A DNA stretch of 64,000 nucleotides from Agrobacterium larrymoorei (GCF_030819275.1 NZ_JAUTBL010000002.1:560501-624500), one strand, 5' to 3'; shown: positions 8,907 through 18,454, counted from the first letter of the stretch. Notes: generated from the sequence alone by a model not told the origin. Program-made: numbers and translations.

Positions 8907-10181
8907 ATGGCCAGGGGACGATTTGCATTTGCCAGCGCACCTGAAAGGGCGCTGGCGCTAGGGGAAATTCATGCAAGGCCGACCGTGCTGCTCGGTCCGT
9001 CGCGCATCATCGTCCAATTGGCCTTCATGATGGATGGCGGCGCCTCCGTCCATCACTCTGCGATTGCGGAAATGTCGCGTAGCCGCGGTGTCGCGCCACC
9101 TGAACGTGACGCACGACACCACACAATGCCTTGTGGGCTGGGAACGCTTCGGTGGGAGAGACACACAGAATTCTCGACCTGGTTCTGGGATGGGCCGGCA
9201 CCGGAGAAGATCGGCGGCGATATCGTTGGTGATCCGTTCGGCGACGGCTTTTCGCCGCCCGGCTCGCTGATCTCGGCCGTCAGGCTGGAAATCCGCCCCG
9301 ACGGGTTGGAGACGGTCGATGCGGAAAGTCATTTCGATCCGATCAGCCTCTGTCACTCGACGGTCCGCGAAGGGCAGGCTTCCATCCTCACCGATTTTCG
9401 CCAGGACCGCGACGGGCTGACGCAGTTTCTTCTGCTCGATCGTGGACTGACGGATTCGGGGCGCGGCGGTATCGTGCAGCGTCTGCTGGACATCGAAACC
9501 TATCGCACACTGGCGATGCTCGGCCTTCCGTTGGCACAGACTCTTTCTCCGGAAATCCGCCGGATCGAGGACGGTCTGACGGCGATTACGCAGCGGATGA
9601 AGAACGGTGCGCGCGAGGAGGCCGATGCGCTTCTGGCCGAAATGACGCGCCTTGCCGCAGAACTGGAAGCCAATGCGGCGCTCAGCCTCTACCGCTTCGG
9701 TGCGAGCCGCGCCTATGACGTGATCGTGCGCGAGCGCATCCGCACACTGGCGGAAACGCCTATCCAAAGTCATGAAACCATGGCGACCTTTCTGGAGCGG
9801 CGACTGGCCCCTGCCATGCGTACCTGTCAGTCGGTGGAAGAGCGTCAGGCAAACCTGTCGCGCAAGCTCTACCGCGCCACCGCTTTGGTCCGAAGCTGGA
9901 TCGATGTCGAGCTGGAGCGGCAGAATACCGTGCTTTTGAACAACATGAACAAGCGGGCCGCCATGCAGTTGCGCCTGCAGCAGACGGTTGAGGGTCTCTC
10001 GGTTGCGGCCATTTCCTATTATGTCGTTGGACTGATCGGATATCTCGTCAAGGCGGTCACCCATGACCTCCTGCCGATCGATCCGGCGGTGGTCACGGGC
10101 GCCTCGGTCCCGGTGGCTGTGCTCGGCGTCTGGTGGGTCGTGCGCAATATCCGCAAGCGCCATGCCGATGGCACGCATTGA
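8907..10181 (+). CDS. DUF3422 family protein, C-terminally membrane-anchored
   Basis: A 424-aa member of DUF3422, a family common in alphaproteobacteria and without a known function. The N-terminus has the family motif EIHARPTV; the middle is rich in charged helices (around residues 230-370); the end has two hydrophobic segments (AISYYVVGLIGYLVKAV and VPVAVLGVWWVVRNI), suggesting a membrane anchor at the C-terminus. I chose the ATG at 8907 (MARGRFAF) because GGAGA at 8895-8899 is well placed. It is divergent from mfpsA and convergent with the LysR gene at 10205, with 23 bases between. Confidence 0.85.
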   Translation: MARGRFAFASAPERALALGEIHARPTVLLGPSRIIVQLAFMMDGGASVHHSAIAEMSRSRGVAPPERDARHHTMPCGLGTLRWERHTEFSTWFWDGPAPEKIGGDIVGDPFGDGFSPPGSLISAVRLEIRPDGLETVDAESHFDPISLCHSTVREGQASILTDFRQDRDGLTQFLLLDRGLTDSGRGGIVQRLLDIETYRTLAMLGLPLAQTLSPEIRRIEDGLTAITQRMKNGAREEADALLAEMTRLAAELEANAALSLYRFGASRAYDVIVRERIRTLAETPIQSHETMATFLERRLAPAMRTCQSVEERQANLSRKLYRATALVRSWIDVELERQNTVLLNNMNKRAAMQLRLQQTVEGLSVAAISYYVVGLIGYLVKAVTHDLLPIDPAVVTGASVPVAVLGVWWVVRNIRKRHADGTH

Positions 10182-10204
10182 GGTCTACAGCAGGATGCAC
10201 CGAC

Positions 10205-11116
10205 TCAAAGAGTGGGAGCGTCCTTGTCCCAATAGGGGAGCGGACCATAAAGGCCCGCGAGGTAATCGATGAACAGGCGAACCTTGGCGGGCAGGAAGCG
10301 GCGGCTGGAGTAGACTGCCGAAAGAGCGACGTTCTTCGATCCTTCATAGGCAGGCAGAACCTGAACCAGCGCGCCGGATTTCAATTCTGGCCCGATATCC
10401 CAGGTGGAACGCAGCGCAATGCCGAGCCCGGAAATCACGGCTTCACGGATCACCTCTGACGAGTTGGTCACAAGCAGACCTTCGGGCCGTAGATTGAACG
10501 CGCCCTCTGGTCCTTCCAAGCGCCAGAGATCGTTGTTATGTGCAGGCAGGCAGCGATGGTTCTTCAGATCCTCGATCGTTTGCGGTAGCCCATGCGCTTC
10601 GACATAGGTCCTAGACGCGCACAGCACGCGGCGGACCGGCGCCAGCCGCCGCGCAACGAGGCTCGAATCGGAGAGATCAGCGATGCGGATTGCGAGATCG
10701 TAGCCACCGGCAACGATGTCGATGAAGTCGTCGCTGAGCGTCAGGTTGATGGAGAGCGACGGATGCTGGTCCATGAAACCTTTTAGATGCGGCGCGACAT
10801 GCATGCGTCCAAAGGAAGTGGAGGCGGAAACCTTCAGCGTTCCGGTGAGCGTGTTCGACCGGCCAGAAACGAAATCCTCCGCCTCTTCCAGCCCCTCGAG
10901 CACGGCAAGAATTCTCTGGTGAAACCCCTGTCCCGCTTCGGTCAGGGAGATTTGCCTTGTCGTGCGCTGAAACAGACGCGCACCAAGCTTCTCCTCAAGC
11001 CGCTTGATTCGCTTGGAGATGACGGCCGGAGAATAGCCCAACTCCTTGGCTGCGACTGACATGCTGCCGGAGGCTGCGACGCTGGCAAAGACTTCGAGAT
11101 CGCCAAGATTCGTCAT
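10205..11116 (-). CDS. LysR-family regulator, divergent to glcDEF
   Basis: A 303-aa LysR-type regulator. The HTH is at about residues 3-62 (GSMSVAAKELGYSPAVISKRIKR is the helix-turn-helix region) and the effector domain at 90-300 includes RIADLSDSSLVARRLA. It belongs to the large group with an LEVFASVAASGSMSVAA N-terminus (AaeR/DsdC-like). Its start is 112 bases from that of glcD on the opposite strand, which makes glycolate oxidase its likely target. This is inferred from position only. Confidence 0.9.
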   Translation of the reverse strand: MTNLGDLEVFASVAASGSMSVAAKELGYSPAVISKRIKRLEEKLGARLFQRTTRQISLTEAGQGFHQRILAVLEGLEEAEDFVSGRSNTLTGTLKVSASTSFGRMHVAPHLKGFMDQHPSLSINLTLSDDFIDIVAGGYDLAIRIADLSDSSLVARRLAPVRRVLCASRTYVEAHGLPQTIEDLKNHRCLPAHNNDLWRLEGPEGAFNLRPEGLLVTNSSEVIREAVISGLGIALRSTWDIGPELKSGALVQVLPAYEGSKNVALSAVYSSRRFLPAKVRLFIDYLAGLYGPLPYWDKDAPTL

Positions 11117-11228
11117 TGGTCACCACTATTCTTTCCGGATTGGAAACAATCTCTAGCATTTGCGAGGGTTGCCACCAAGGCGCAAACGCCGCATAGGATT
11201 GTCTGGATGAGGGAGGCATCAGCAGACC

Positions 11229-12662
11229 ATGTCGCAATCCATTCAATTCTTGAAACCGCGCGCCGGGGTGCTTTCCAATCGGGATCGGATCGTTTCCGAC
11301 CTCGCAGACCTGCTTCCGCCGGACTGTCTTGTGCATGAGCCGCGAGAGCTCGTTCCATTTGAAACCGACGCCTTTGTCTCCTATCGCCGCCTGCCGCTTG
11401 CGGTCGCGCTACCGAAGACCACGGCGCAGGTCGCGGCCGTCCTGAAATACTGTCACCGCTATGACATACCCGTGGTGCCGCGAGGAGCAGGAACGTCGCT
11501 CTCCGGCGGCGCGATCCCGCAGGAAGATGCAGTGGTGATCGGCCTGTCGAAGATGTCTTCCATTCTCGAACTGGATTTCTTCAACCGCACCGCCACCGTC
11601 CAGGCGGGCGTTACCAATCTCTCGATTTCCGATGCCGCTGGACCGCAGGGCTTTTTCTACGCGCCGGATCCCAGCTCGCAGCTCGCCTGCACCATCGGCG
11701 GCAATATCGGCATGAATTCCGGTGGGGCACATTGCTTAAAATACGGTGTGACCACCAACAACCTTCTCGGCGTGAAGCTGGTTCTGGTGGATGGCACAGT
11801 GCTGGAGCTTGGCGGCAAGCACCTGGATGCGTCAGGCTATGATTTGCTCGGCCTCGTCTGCGGTTCGGAAGGCCAACTCGGCATCGTCACGGAGGCGACC
11901 GTGCGGCTGATCGCCAAGCCGGAAGGCGCGCGCCCTGTGCTGTTCGGTTTCGAAAGCTCGGAAGAGGCCGGCTCCTGCGTGGCCGATATTATCGGCTCCG
12001 GCATCATTCCCGTCGCGATCGAATTCATGGACAAGCCGGCGATCGAGATTTGCGAGGCTTTTGCCAAGGCGGGTTATCCGCTCGATGTCGGCGCTCTCTT
12101 GATCGTCGAGGTCGAGGGCTCGGAAGACGAGATGGATGCGATGTTGGCCGATATTGTCGCGATTGCCCGCAAGCATGCGGTCAAGACGGTGCGCGAGTGC
12201 CAGTCCGCCATGGAGGCTGCGGCGATCTGGAAGGGCCGTAAATCCGCCTTTGGCGCCACAGGCCGGATTGCCGACTATATCTGCATGGATGGCACGGTGC
12301 CGCTCAGCCAGCTTTCCTATGTGCTGAAGAAGACGAGCGAGATCACCGACGCGCTTGGCCTTCGCGTCGCCAACGTCTTTCATGCGGGCGATGGTAACAT
12401 GCATCCGCTGATCCTGTTCAATGCCAACGACCCGGAGGATGCCGCGCGCGCCGAGGAGGCGGGCAACCAGATATTGAAGCTCTGCGTGGATGCGGGCGGC
12501 TGCCTGACCGGCGAGCACGGTGTCGGCATCGAAAAGCGCGACCTGATGCGTCACCAATATTCCGACGAAGATCTGGCACAGCAGATGGCAGTCCGTTCGG
12601 CCTTTGACGAGGGCTGGATCTTGAACCCCTCCAAGGTCTTTCCTCTGGAGGGGCGGTCGTGA
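11229..12662 (+). CDS. glcD: Glycolate oxidase subunit GlcD (FAD-binding)
   Basis: The catalytic flavoprotein subunit of glycolate oxidase, which oxidises glycolate (and D-lactate) to glyoxylate at the membrane. The FAD-binding PCMH domain holds RGAGTSLSGG at residues 85-94 and DPSSQLACTIGGN near 140; the C-terminal FAD-oxidase domain has VFHAGDGNMHP and the closing GEHGVGIEKR. Length (477 aa) fits the family. It starts the operon glcD-glcE-glcF; the stop codon overlaps the glcE start by one base. Confidence 0.95.
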   Translation: MSQSIQFLKPRAGVLSNRDRIVSDLADLLPPDCLVHEPRELVPFETDAFVSYRRLPLAVALPKTTAQVAAVLKYCHRYDIPVVPRGAGTSLSGGAIPQEDAVVIGLSKMSSILELDFFNRTATVQAGVTNLSISDAAGPQGFFYAPDPSSQLACTIGGNIGMNSGGAHCLKYGVTTNNLLGVKLVLVDGTVLELGGKHLDASGYDLLGLVCGSEGQLGIVTEATVRLIAKPEGARPVLFGFESSEEAGSCVADIIGSGIIPVAIEFMDKPAIEICEAFAKAGYPLDVGALLIVEVEGSEDEMDAMLADIVAIARKHAVKTVRECQSAMEAAAIWKGRKSAFGATGRIADYICMDGTVPLSQLSYVLKKTSEITDALGLRVANVFHAGDGNMHPLILFNANDPEDAARAEEAGNQILKLCVDAGGCLTGEHGVGIEKRDLMRHQYSDEDLAQQMAVRSAFDEGWILNPSKVFPLEGRS

Positions 12663-13876
12663 TGGATGCCACATATCCGACCTTTACTCCGCAGACGGAA
12701 GCGGAGGCATCCGGTCTCATCCGCGACAGCGCAGAGGCGGGGCGCAAACTCGCCATCATCGGCGGCAACACCCGCTCTGGCTTGGGCAATGCTGTAGAGG
12801 CGGATGCGACGCTGTCGTCGCGGTGCCTGAGCGGCATCGTCTCCTACAATCCTGCCGAGATGGTCATGACGGTCAAGTCGGGAACGCCCGTCGCCGAGGT
12901 CGAGGCAGCATTGGCCGATGCCCGGCAGATGATGGCTTTCGAGCCCATGGATCATCGCGCGATCATGGGAACGGCAGGTGAGCCCACCATCGGTGGCGTT
13001 TTTGCTGCCAATGTCTCCGGCCCGCGGCGCTATGTGGCCGGTGCCGCGCGCGACAGCCTGCTCGGCATTCGCTTCGTCAATGGCCGGGGCGAGGCGATCA
13101 AGGCCGGTGGACGGGTGATGAAGAATGTCACCGGGCTCGATCTCGTCAAGCTTCTGGCAGGCTCTTACGGCACGCTGGGCTTCCTGACGGAAGTGACCTT
13201 CCGCGTGCTGCCGGTTCCGCCCGTAGAAGTGACGATGGTCATTTCGGGGCTGGAGGATGAGAGTGCCACCAACGCCATGGCGGCGGCGATGGCAACGAGC
13301 TTGGAAGTGTCCGGTGCGGCGCATCTGCCGGAAAGCGTCAAATCGCGTTTCTTGGGCGGGATGTTGCCTGAGGGTGCGGCCACCGTGTTGCGACTGGAAG
13401 GTCTTTCCGCATCGGTCGAGGCCCGTTCGAAAAAAATCCAAGCTCTTTTGTCCCCATTCGGTCCCATGATCGTGCTTGCGCAAGACGAGAGTCGGGCACT
13501 GTGGCGAGACATCAAGGACGTAGCGCCCTATACCGGCAATCCATCCAAGCCGCTCTGGCGCGTGTCGGTCGCGCCATCGTTGGGCCACAAGCTGGTTGCC
13601 GCACTCCGGTTGGAAGCGGGCATCGACGCTTTTTACGATTGGCAGGGCGGGCTTGTCTGGATGCAGATGGAAGCCGATCCGGACGCGCAGTTGCTGCGCG
13701 GTTGCATCCGCTCACTCGGCGGTGGTTATGCGATGCTTCTCCGTGCAGCAGATGCTGTGCGGGAAATGGTTCCGGCTTTCGAGCCGCTGAATTCGCTCGA
13801 GGCGGCTTTATCTCAACGCATCAAGGAAAAGCTCGATCCGGCGGGGCTCTTCAATCCGGGCAGAATGGGGATCTGA
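12662..13876 (+). CDS. glcE: Glycolate oxidase subunit GlcE (FAD-binding)
   Basis: The second flavin-domain subunit of glycolate oxidase, 404 aa. It keeps an FAD-binding fold (IIGGNTRSGLG near residue 37; TIGGVFAANVSGPRR near 110) and has the short C-terminal domain typical of GlcE. I chose the ATG at 12662, whose A is the last base of the glcD stop codon (TGATG); a GTG one codon earlier is possible. It lies two bases before glcF, so all three subunits are cotranslated. Confidence 0.94.
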   Translation: MDATYPTFTPQTEAEASGLIRDSAEAGRKLAIIGGNTRSGLGNAVEADATLSSRCLSGIVSYNPAEMVMTVKSGTPVAEVEAALADARQMMAFEPMDHRAIMGTAGEPTIGGVFAANVSGPRRYVAGAARDSLLGIRFVNGRGEAIKAGGRVMKNVTGLDLVKLLAGSYGTLGFLTEVTFRVLPVPPVEVTMVISGLEDESATNAMAAAMATSLEVSGAAHLPESVKSRFLGGMLPEGAATVLRLEGLSASVEARSKKIQALLSPFGPMIVLAQDESRALWRDIKDVAPYTGNPSKPLWRVSVAPSLGHKLVAALRLEAGIDAFYDWQGGLVWMQMEADPDAQLLRGCIRSLGGGYAMLLRAADAVREMVPAFEPLNSLEAALSQRIKEKLDPAGLFNPGRMGI

Positions 13877-13878
13877 CC

Positions 13879-15192
13879 ATGCAAACCTCCTTCTCACCTG
13901 AGCAGCTGGCCGATCCACATGTCGCGGAGTCCGAAAAGATCCTGCGCAAATGCGTGCATTGCGGTTTCTGCACGGCCACCTGTCCGACCTATGTGACGCT
14001 CGGCAACGAACTCGATAGTCCGCGCGGTCGCATCTACCTCATCAAGGACATGCTGGAGAACGACCGTCCCGCCGACCGCGAGGTTGTGACCCATATCGAC
14101 CGCTGTCTGTCCTGTCTTGCCTGCACCACCACCTGTCCGTCCGGGGTGGATTATATGCACCTGGTGGATCATGCGCGCATCCATATCGAGAAGACCTATC
14201 GCCGCCCATTGATGGACAGGCTGATCCGCAGCCTGCTGGCGGCCGTTTTGCCATATCCCGCACGCTTCCGGCTTGCATTGAAGCTGGCGAAGATCGGTCG
14301 CCCACTCGCACCGCTCTTGCGCAAGGCTGCTCCGTTGAAGCCGCTGGCTGCCATGCTCGAGCTTGCGCCGAGCGACGTTCCGCCAGCGGTAAACCGACCT
14401 GCGGTTCATGCTCCCATCACAGAGAAGCGGGGTCGTGTCGCGATCCTCAGCGGTTGCGCGCAGCCGGTTCTCGATCCGGCCATCAACGAGGCCACCATCA
14501 GGCTTTTGACGCGCCTCGGGATTGAGGTCGTTGCGCCGAAAGGCGAGGGCTGTTGCGGCGCGCTCGTTCATCACATGGGCCGTGAAGAGCAGGCGCTCGC
14601 CCTTGCCCGCCGCAATGTCGATGTCTGGATGGGCGCAGTGGAAGAGGGTGGGCTCGACGCCATCATCATCACCGCATCCGGCTGCGGTACGACAATCAAG
14701 GATTACGGCCATATGCTGCGGCTCGATCCGGCCTATGCGGAAAAGGCAGCGAAAATCTCCGGGCTGGCCAAGGATATCACCGAATATCTGGCAACGCTGG
14801 AACTGCCCGCGCTGGAACGCAACGGCCTTTCGGTCGCCTATCATTCCGCCTGTTCCATGCAGCATGGTCAAAAGATAACCATGGCGCCGAAGACGCTGTT
14901 GAAGGCAGCCGGTTTCGTAGTGCGCGATCCGGCAGAGGGACATCTCTGCTGTGGTTCGGCCGGGACCTACAACATCATGCAACCGGAGATTTCGGGTCAG
15001 TTAAAGGCGCGGAAGGTCAGGAACATCGAAGCGACCAGGGCCGATATCATCGCCACCGGCAATATCGGCTGCATGGCGCAGATCGCTACCGGCACGACGA
15101 TGCCGATACTGCATACGGTTGAATTGTTGGAGTGGGTTTACGGCGGTGAACCACCGGCGAAGTTACGCCTGAAACAAAAAACGAGCGGCTGA
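13879..15192 (+). CDS. glcF: Glycolate oxidase iron-sulfur subunit GlcF
   Basis: The electron-transfer subunit of glycolate oxidase. Two ferredoxin-type clusters are visible: C25-x2-C28-x2-C31-x3-C35 and C76-x2-C79-x2-C82-x3-C86. Two cysteine-rich CCG domains follow (GEGCCGALVHH near 225; GHLCCGSAGTYN near 355). The protein is 437 aa. I placed the start at 13879 (MQTSFSPEQL); the same frame stays open far upstream inside glcE but that is read-through. The stop codon sits in the loop of the operon terminator. Confidence 0.95.
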   Translation: MQTSFSPEQLADPHVAESEKILRKCVHCGFCTATCPTYVTLGNELDSPRGRIYLIKDMLENDRPADREVVTHIDRCLSCLACTTTCPSGVDYMHLVDHARIHIEKTYRRPLMDRLIRSLLAAVLPYPARFRLALKLAKIGRPLAPLLRKAAPLKPLAAMLELAPSDVPPAVNRPAVHAPITEKRGRVAILSGCAQPVLDPAINEATIRLLTRLGIEVVAPKGEGCCGALVHHMGREEQALALARRNVDVWMGAVEEGGLDAIIITASGCGTTIKDYGHMLRLDPAYAEKAAKISGLAKDITEYLATLELPALERNGLSVAYHSACSMQHGQKITMAPKTLLKAAGFVVRDPAEGHLCCGSAGTYNIMQPEISGQLKARKVRNIEATRADIIATGNIGCMAQIATGTTMPILHTVELLEWVYGGEPPAKLRLKQKTSG

Positions 15193-15205
15193 GCCGCTCG
15201 TTTTT
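15178..15205 (+). terminator. Intrinsic terminator with the glcF stop codon as its loop
   Basis: A perfect 12-bp stem, AAAACGAGCGGC (15178-15189) with GCCGCTCGTTTT (15193-15204), encloses TGA, the glcF stop codon, as a three-base loop. The right arm runs into a T-run. The hairpin could therefore form only after the ribosome has cleared the end of glcF. Confidence 0.85.
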
Positions 15206-15355
15206 CATCGGTTGCTGCTAAAAGCGCTTCACCGTGCCCCCTGGCATCCCCCGCCAAAGTTGATGGATTGCAATCTAGCGTTTCCGGCAAGGGCCGCAAG
15301 TATTCGTATGAAAAAGGACAGTGTCCTGCATCAAACTTATAGTCCGGCGTTGCTA

Positions 15356-16078
15356 TCAGATCACAATAACCCTCGTGCCAACTTTCACGCGTTCGTAAAG
15401 GTCGGTGACATCTTCGTTACGCATGCGAATGCAGCCCGACGAATTGTTGCTGCCGATAGTCCAAGGCTGGTTGGTGCCATGGATGCGGTAGAGCGTCGAG
15501 CCCAGATACATAGCGCGAGCACCCATTGGGTTTTCCGGTCCGCCTTCCATGAAGGCTGGAAGATAATGACCCTTCGCGGCTTCGCGGGTGATCATTTCCT
15601 TTGGCGGCGTCCAGGTCGGCCATTCCGTCTTGCGGGTGATGGAATGTGTGCCCGCCCATTCGAAGCCGGGCTTGCCGACGCCCACACTGTAACGGCGTGC
15701 CTTGCCACCTTCCATCACCAGATAGAGCAGCCGGGCAGGTGTATCGATGACGATCGTACCGGGCGCTTCTTTTGTGTCGTAGTCGACGATCTGGGGTAGG
15801 AACTGCGGGTCTATTCCCACTCTTGGGGCATTGGGTCGCGCAGCCACGGCCTGAGGGCGCTGCTGCACGGCGCGACGCTGGAAGAGTGGCTGGCGCTGTG
15901 GCGGCTGCGGATAGACGACGGGTTGCACATTGCCACGACCCAATTGCGTCACCCAGGGCGCCGTCAGATCGGGGCTGACGACGATCGGCGGACGTTCGCG
16001 ATAGCGGTCATTGGCCATTGCCGGATTGAGAGCGGCACAAACGGCGCTCAAAGCTAGGAAGACGGTTTTCATCGACAT
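15356..16078 (-). CDS. L,D-transpeptidase (YkuD domain)
   Basis: A 240-aa exported peptidoglycan enzyme making 3-3 cross-links or attaching proteins to the wall. A signal peptide (FLALSAVCAALNPAMA) covers about residues 5-22, followed by a proline/glutamine-rich linker and a YkuD domain from about 95. The catalytic motif has H200 in IHGTNQP and C216 in SSGCIRMRN. The start could be 16078 or 16072; neither has a strong ribosome site. Rhizobia carry many paralogues, so the precise role is open. Confidence 0.92.
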   Translation of the reverse strand: MSMKTVFLALSAVCAALNPAMANDRYRERPPIVVSPDLTAPWVTQLGRGNVQPVVYPQPPQRQPLFQRRAVQQRPQAVAARPNAPRVGIDPQFLPQIVDYDTKEAPGTIVIDTPARLLYLVMEGGKARRYSVGVGKPGFEWAGTHSITRKTEWPTWTPPKEMITREAAKGHYLPAFMEGGPENPMGARAMYLGSTLYRIHGTNQPWTIGSNNSSGCIRMRNEDVTDLYERVKVGTRVIVI

Positions 16079-16260
16079 CGGGTGGACTCTTTTACATGAC
16101 ACCGGAAACTGATCGTCACGTTCGCATGCGCAGACCAGCGAATGGTAAAGAGGCTTCGGTGAAATATGCGATTTTGCTGAAACCTTTCGATAAGGTTAGC
16201 AGGCGGTTTTAAAACAGGGTGAATCAATGGTAAGAACCGTGCTGAAAGAGACGGTGGCGC

Positions 16261-16890
16261 ATGAGTGAAGACGGGTTGTTGACGGGCGAGGATGGCAAGG
16301 TCCGCTGCTTCTGGCAGCAGGGGCTGGAGGATTACCGCCGCTACCATGATGACGAGTGGGGCCACCCTGTCACGGACGAGAAGCGGCTGTTCGAGAAGAT
16401 CTGCCTCGAAGGGTTCCAGTCAGGTCTGTCCTGGCTGACGATCCTGCGCAAACGTGAGGGCTTCCGTGCCGCCTTTGCCGGCTTCGATTTCGACAAGGTC
16501 GCTGCCTTCGATGATACCGATATTGAGCGGTGCCTGGCTGACAAGGGTATTGTGCGTCATCGCGGCAAGATCGTTTCCACCATCAACAATGCCAGGCGCG
16601 CGGTCGCTCTTCGCGAGGAGTTTGGTACACTGGCGCGCTACTTCTGGAGCTTCGAGCCCAAGCAGGACGAGCGCCCGCAAGTCTTCGATTACGCCACCCT
16701 GCGCGCCAATCCAACGACGCCCGCCTCCATTCGCCTGTCCAAGGATCTGAAGAAGCGGGGCTGGAGTTTTGTCGGCCCCACCACCGTCTATGCTTTCATG
16801 CAGGCCATGGGCATGGTCAACGACCACATCGAGGGCTGCCATTGTCGCTCTCGTATCGAAACGATGCGGCAGGGGTTCGTACGGCCGTGA
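16261..16890 (+). CDS. tag: DNA-3-methyladenine glycosylase I
   Basis: Base-excision repair enzyme that removes 3-methyladenine from alkylated DNA. The structural zinc site of Tag is complete: C16 and H29 (13 apart as in the E. coli enzyme) and H189 and C193 in HIEGC. The fold signature FQSGLSWLTILRKREGFR is at about residues 52-69. Its length, 209 aa, is slightly above the E. coli protein. The stop overlaps the start of the next gene by four bases (GTGA). Confidence 0.95.
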   Translation: MSEDGLLTGEDGKVRCFWQQGLEDYRRYHDDEWGHPVTDEKRLFEKICLEGFQSGLSWLTILRKREGFRAAFAGFDFDKVAAFDDTDIERCLADKGIVRHRGKIVSTINNARRAVALREEFGTLARYFWSFEPKQDERPQVFDYATLRANPTTPASIRLSKDLKKRGWSFVGPTTVYAFMQAMGMVNDHIEGCHCRSRIETMRQGFVRP

Positions 16891-17330
16891 AGACATTTTT
16901 GAGATGTGCTCTTGCCTGCTTGCTGATCGCGACCGTTTCCGTGCCGGCCGTTGCCGAACAGCGCAATGTGGACGGCATGTGGCTCGACGATGGGGAACAG
17001 TTGAAGGCTGTAGAAATGCCAGCCTCTGGCAATCTGAAACTGAACGGCTGGACCCGTCAGGGCAGGGGAGATGTCTATCGCCTGAAGGTGAAGGCCGGTG
17101 AAACGCTGAAGGTTTCGCTCGTGAGCCGTAGCGAGTTCGTCGTCATGGCGATTTTTGATTTCGCCAAACCGGACGACGATGCGATCTTCTTCAGCGATAC
17201 CGGCAACAACACCACGGTGCTGACACCGAAGGAAGACACGGAATGGCTGATCCGGCCTATCCTGGTGCTTAGTTCGTCGCGCCGGGGTCTTGGTGCCAAT
17301 TACACCATCACCGTTGAGCGCCAACCCTAA
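16887..17330 (+). CDS. Small exported protein coupled to tag, unknown function
   Basis: I do not recognise this 147-aa protein. It begins at a GTG overlapping the tag stop and has a clear signal peptide (FLRCALACLLIATVSVPAVA, cleaved near residue 24). The mature part is predicted beta-rich (LKVKAGETLKVSLVSRSEFVVMAIFDF), like small ligand-binding or inhibitor-type beta domains that bind carbohydrate or resemble prepeptidase C-terminal domains. The translational coupling to a DNA-repair enzyme is more likely a matter of compact packing than of shared function. Confidence 0.75.
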   Translation: MKTFLRCALACLLIATVSVPAVAEQRNVDGMWLDDGEQLKAVEMPASGNLKLNGWTRQGRGDVYRLKVKAGETLKVSLVSRSEFVVMAIFDFAKPDDDAIFFSDTGNNTTVLTPKEDTEWLIRPILVLSSSRRGLGANYTITVERQP

Positions 17331-17335
17331 ACGGA

Positions 17336-18373
17336 TCAGCCTGCAATCGCGATCAGCCCGACCGACAGCGCGCAAAGCAGCATCAGCGACGCTGTGGCAG
17401 CCACGATCACCTTGCCGCCTGCATGCCGTAGCGAGCGGATATCCACGGAAAGACCGAGGGCTGCCATGGACATGATGGTGAGCACATTGGCAAGGCTGCT
17501 GATGGGCGCCAACGCACCATTCGGGATCAAGCCGAAGGAGCGCGCCATGATCATCAGTACGAAGCCGAGGATGAACCAGGGCACCATGCGCTGTAGATCG
17601 AGACGACCGCTCGCACCCCGGCCATGAATGATCGACAGCGTGGTGACGACGGGACCGAGCATCAGCACGCGGATGAGCTTGACCACCGTACCGGTTTGAA
17701 CGGCAACCGCGCCCGCCGGTGCCGTTGCCGCCAGAACCTGCGGCACGGCATAAACAGTCATGCCGGCAAACATGCCGTAATGGATAGCATCCATGGAAAA
17801 GAGGCTCGGCAGTGCCGGCATGATGATGACGGCTGCGACACCAAGGACGGCGGTAAAGGCGATGGCTGCGGTCACGTCCTGCGCCTTCGCACCGACAGCA
17901 GGTGCTGCCGCAGCAATGGCGGAGTTGCCGCAGATCGAGTTGCCGCAGGCAACGAGAATGGCAAGCTTTGGCTCAAGGCCGATCACACGGCTGATGGCGT
18001 AGCTGCCGGCCAGCGACAGGGCGACGATGATGGCGATGCCGAAGATCAACAAGCCGCCTGCGCCCTTCAGAATGGAAAGGCTGAGCGACGCACCGAGAAG
18101 CACCACCGCAACTTCCAGCAGCGTCTTGGCGCTGAACTTGATGCCGGCCGTGGTTGTTTCCGGAAGCCGGGAAAAGCTTCTAAGAAGAACGCCAAAGACA
18201 ATCGCGATCACCAGATCGCCAAGCCAGGCATGACCGGCCAATCGTATCTGAGCGCTTTCAACGACAATCGCGGCAAAACTGATGGTGCCGCATAGAAGGA
18301 TGCCCGGAAGCATCCGCAATGCCGGGAAGCGCGATAGGGACAGAGACGATGTCAATGAACGATGATGAGCCAT
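17336..18373 (-). CDS. YeiH-family putative sulfate/anion exporter
   Basis: A 345-aa membrane protein with about ten hydrophobic segments, family UPF0324 (YeiH). Family hallmarks are LLEVAVVLLGASLS near residue 70 and ACGNSICGNSAIAAAAPAVGA near 120-140. E. coli YeiH is regulated by the divergent LysR protein YeiE, and the same divergent layout is present here (82 bases to the next gene). I chose the ATG at 18373 because the open frame upstream (to 18799) runs over the LysR gene on the other strand. Confidence 0.88.
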   Translation of the reverse strand: MAHHRSLTSSLSLSRFPALRMLPGILLCGTISFAAIVVESAQIRLAGHAWLGDLVIAIVFGVLLRSFSRLPETTTAGIKFSAKTLLEVAVVLLGASLSLSILKGAGGLLIFGIAIIVALSLAGSYAISRVIGLEPKLAILVACGNSICGNSAIAAAAPAVGAKAQDVTAAIAFTAVLGVAAVIIMPALPSLFSMDAIHYGMFAGMTVYAVPQVLAATAPAGAVAVQTGTVVKLIRVLMLGPVVTTLSIIHGRGASGRLDLQRMVPWFILGFVLMIMARSFGLIPNGALAPISSLANVLTIMSMAALGLSVDIRSLRHAGGKVIVAATASLMLLCALSVGLIAIAG

Positions 18374-18454
18374 ACATGCATCATCTTCCGAATATCCGTT
18401 CCATTCCATCAAATAATATGGCATATTTCGTTCGATAAAATCGAATGATTGCCG

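Noticed and set aside
8958..10178. A 406-codon reverse frame opposite the DUF3422 gene
   Set aside because: The DUF3422 family pattern is clear on the + strand; the reverse frame shows only codon-bias composition.
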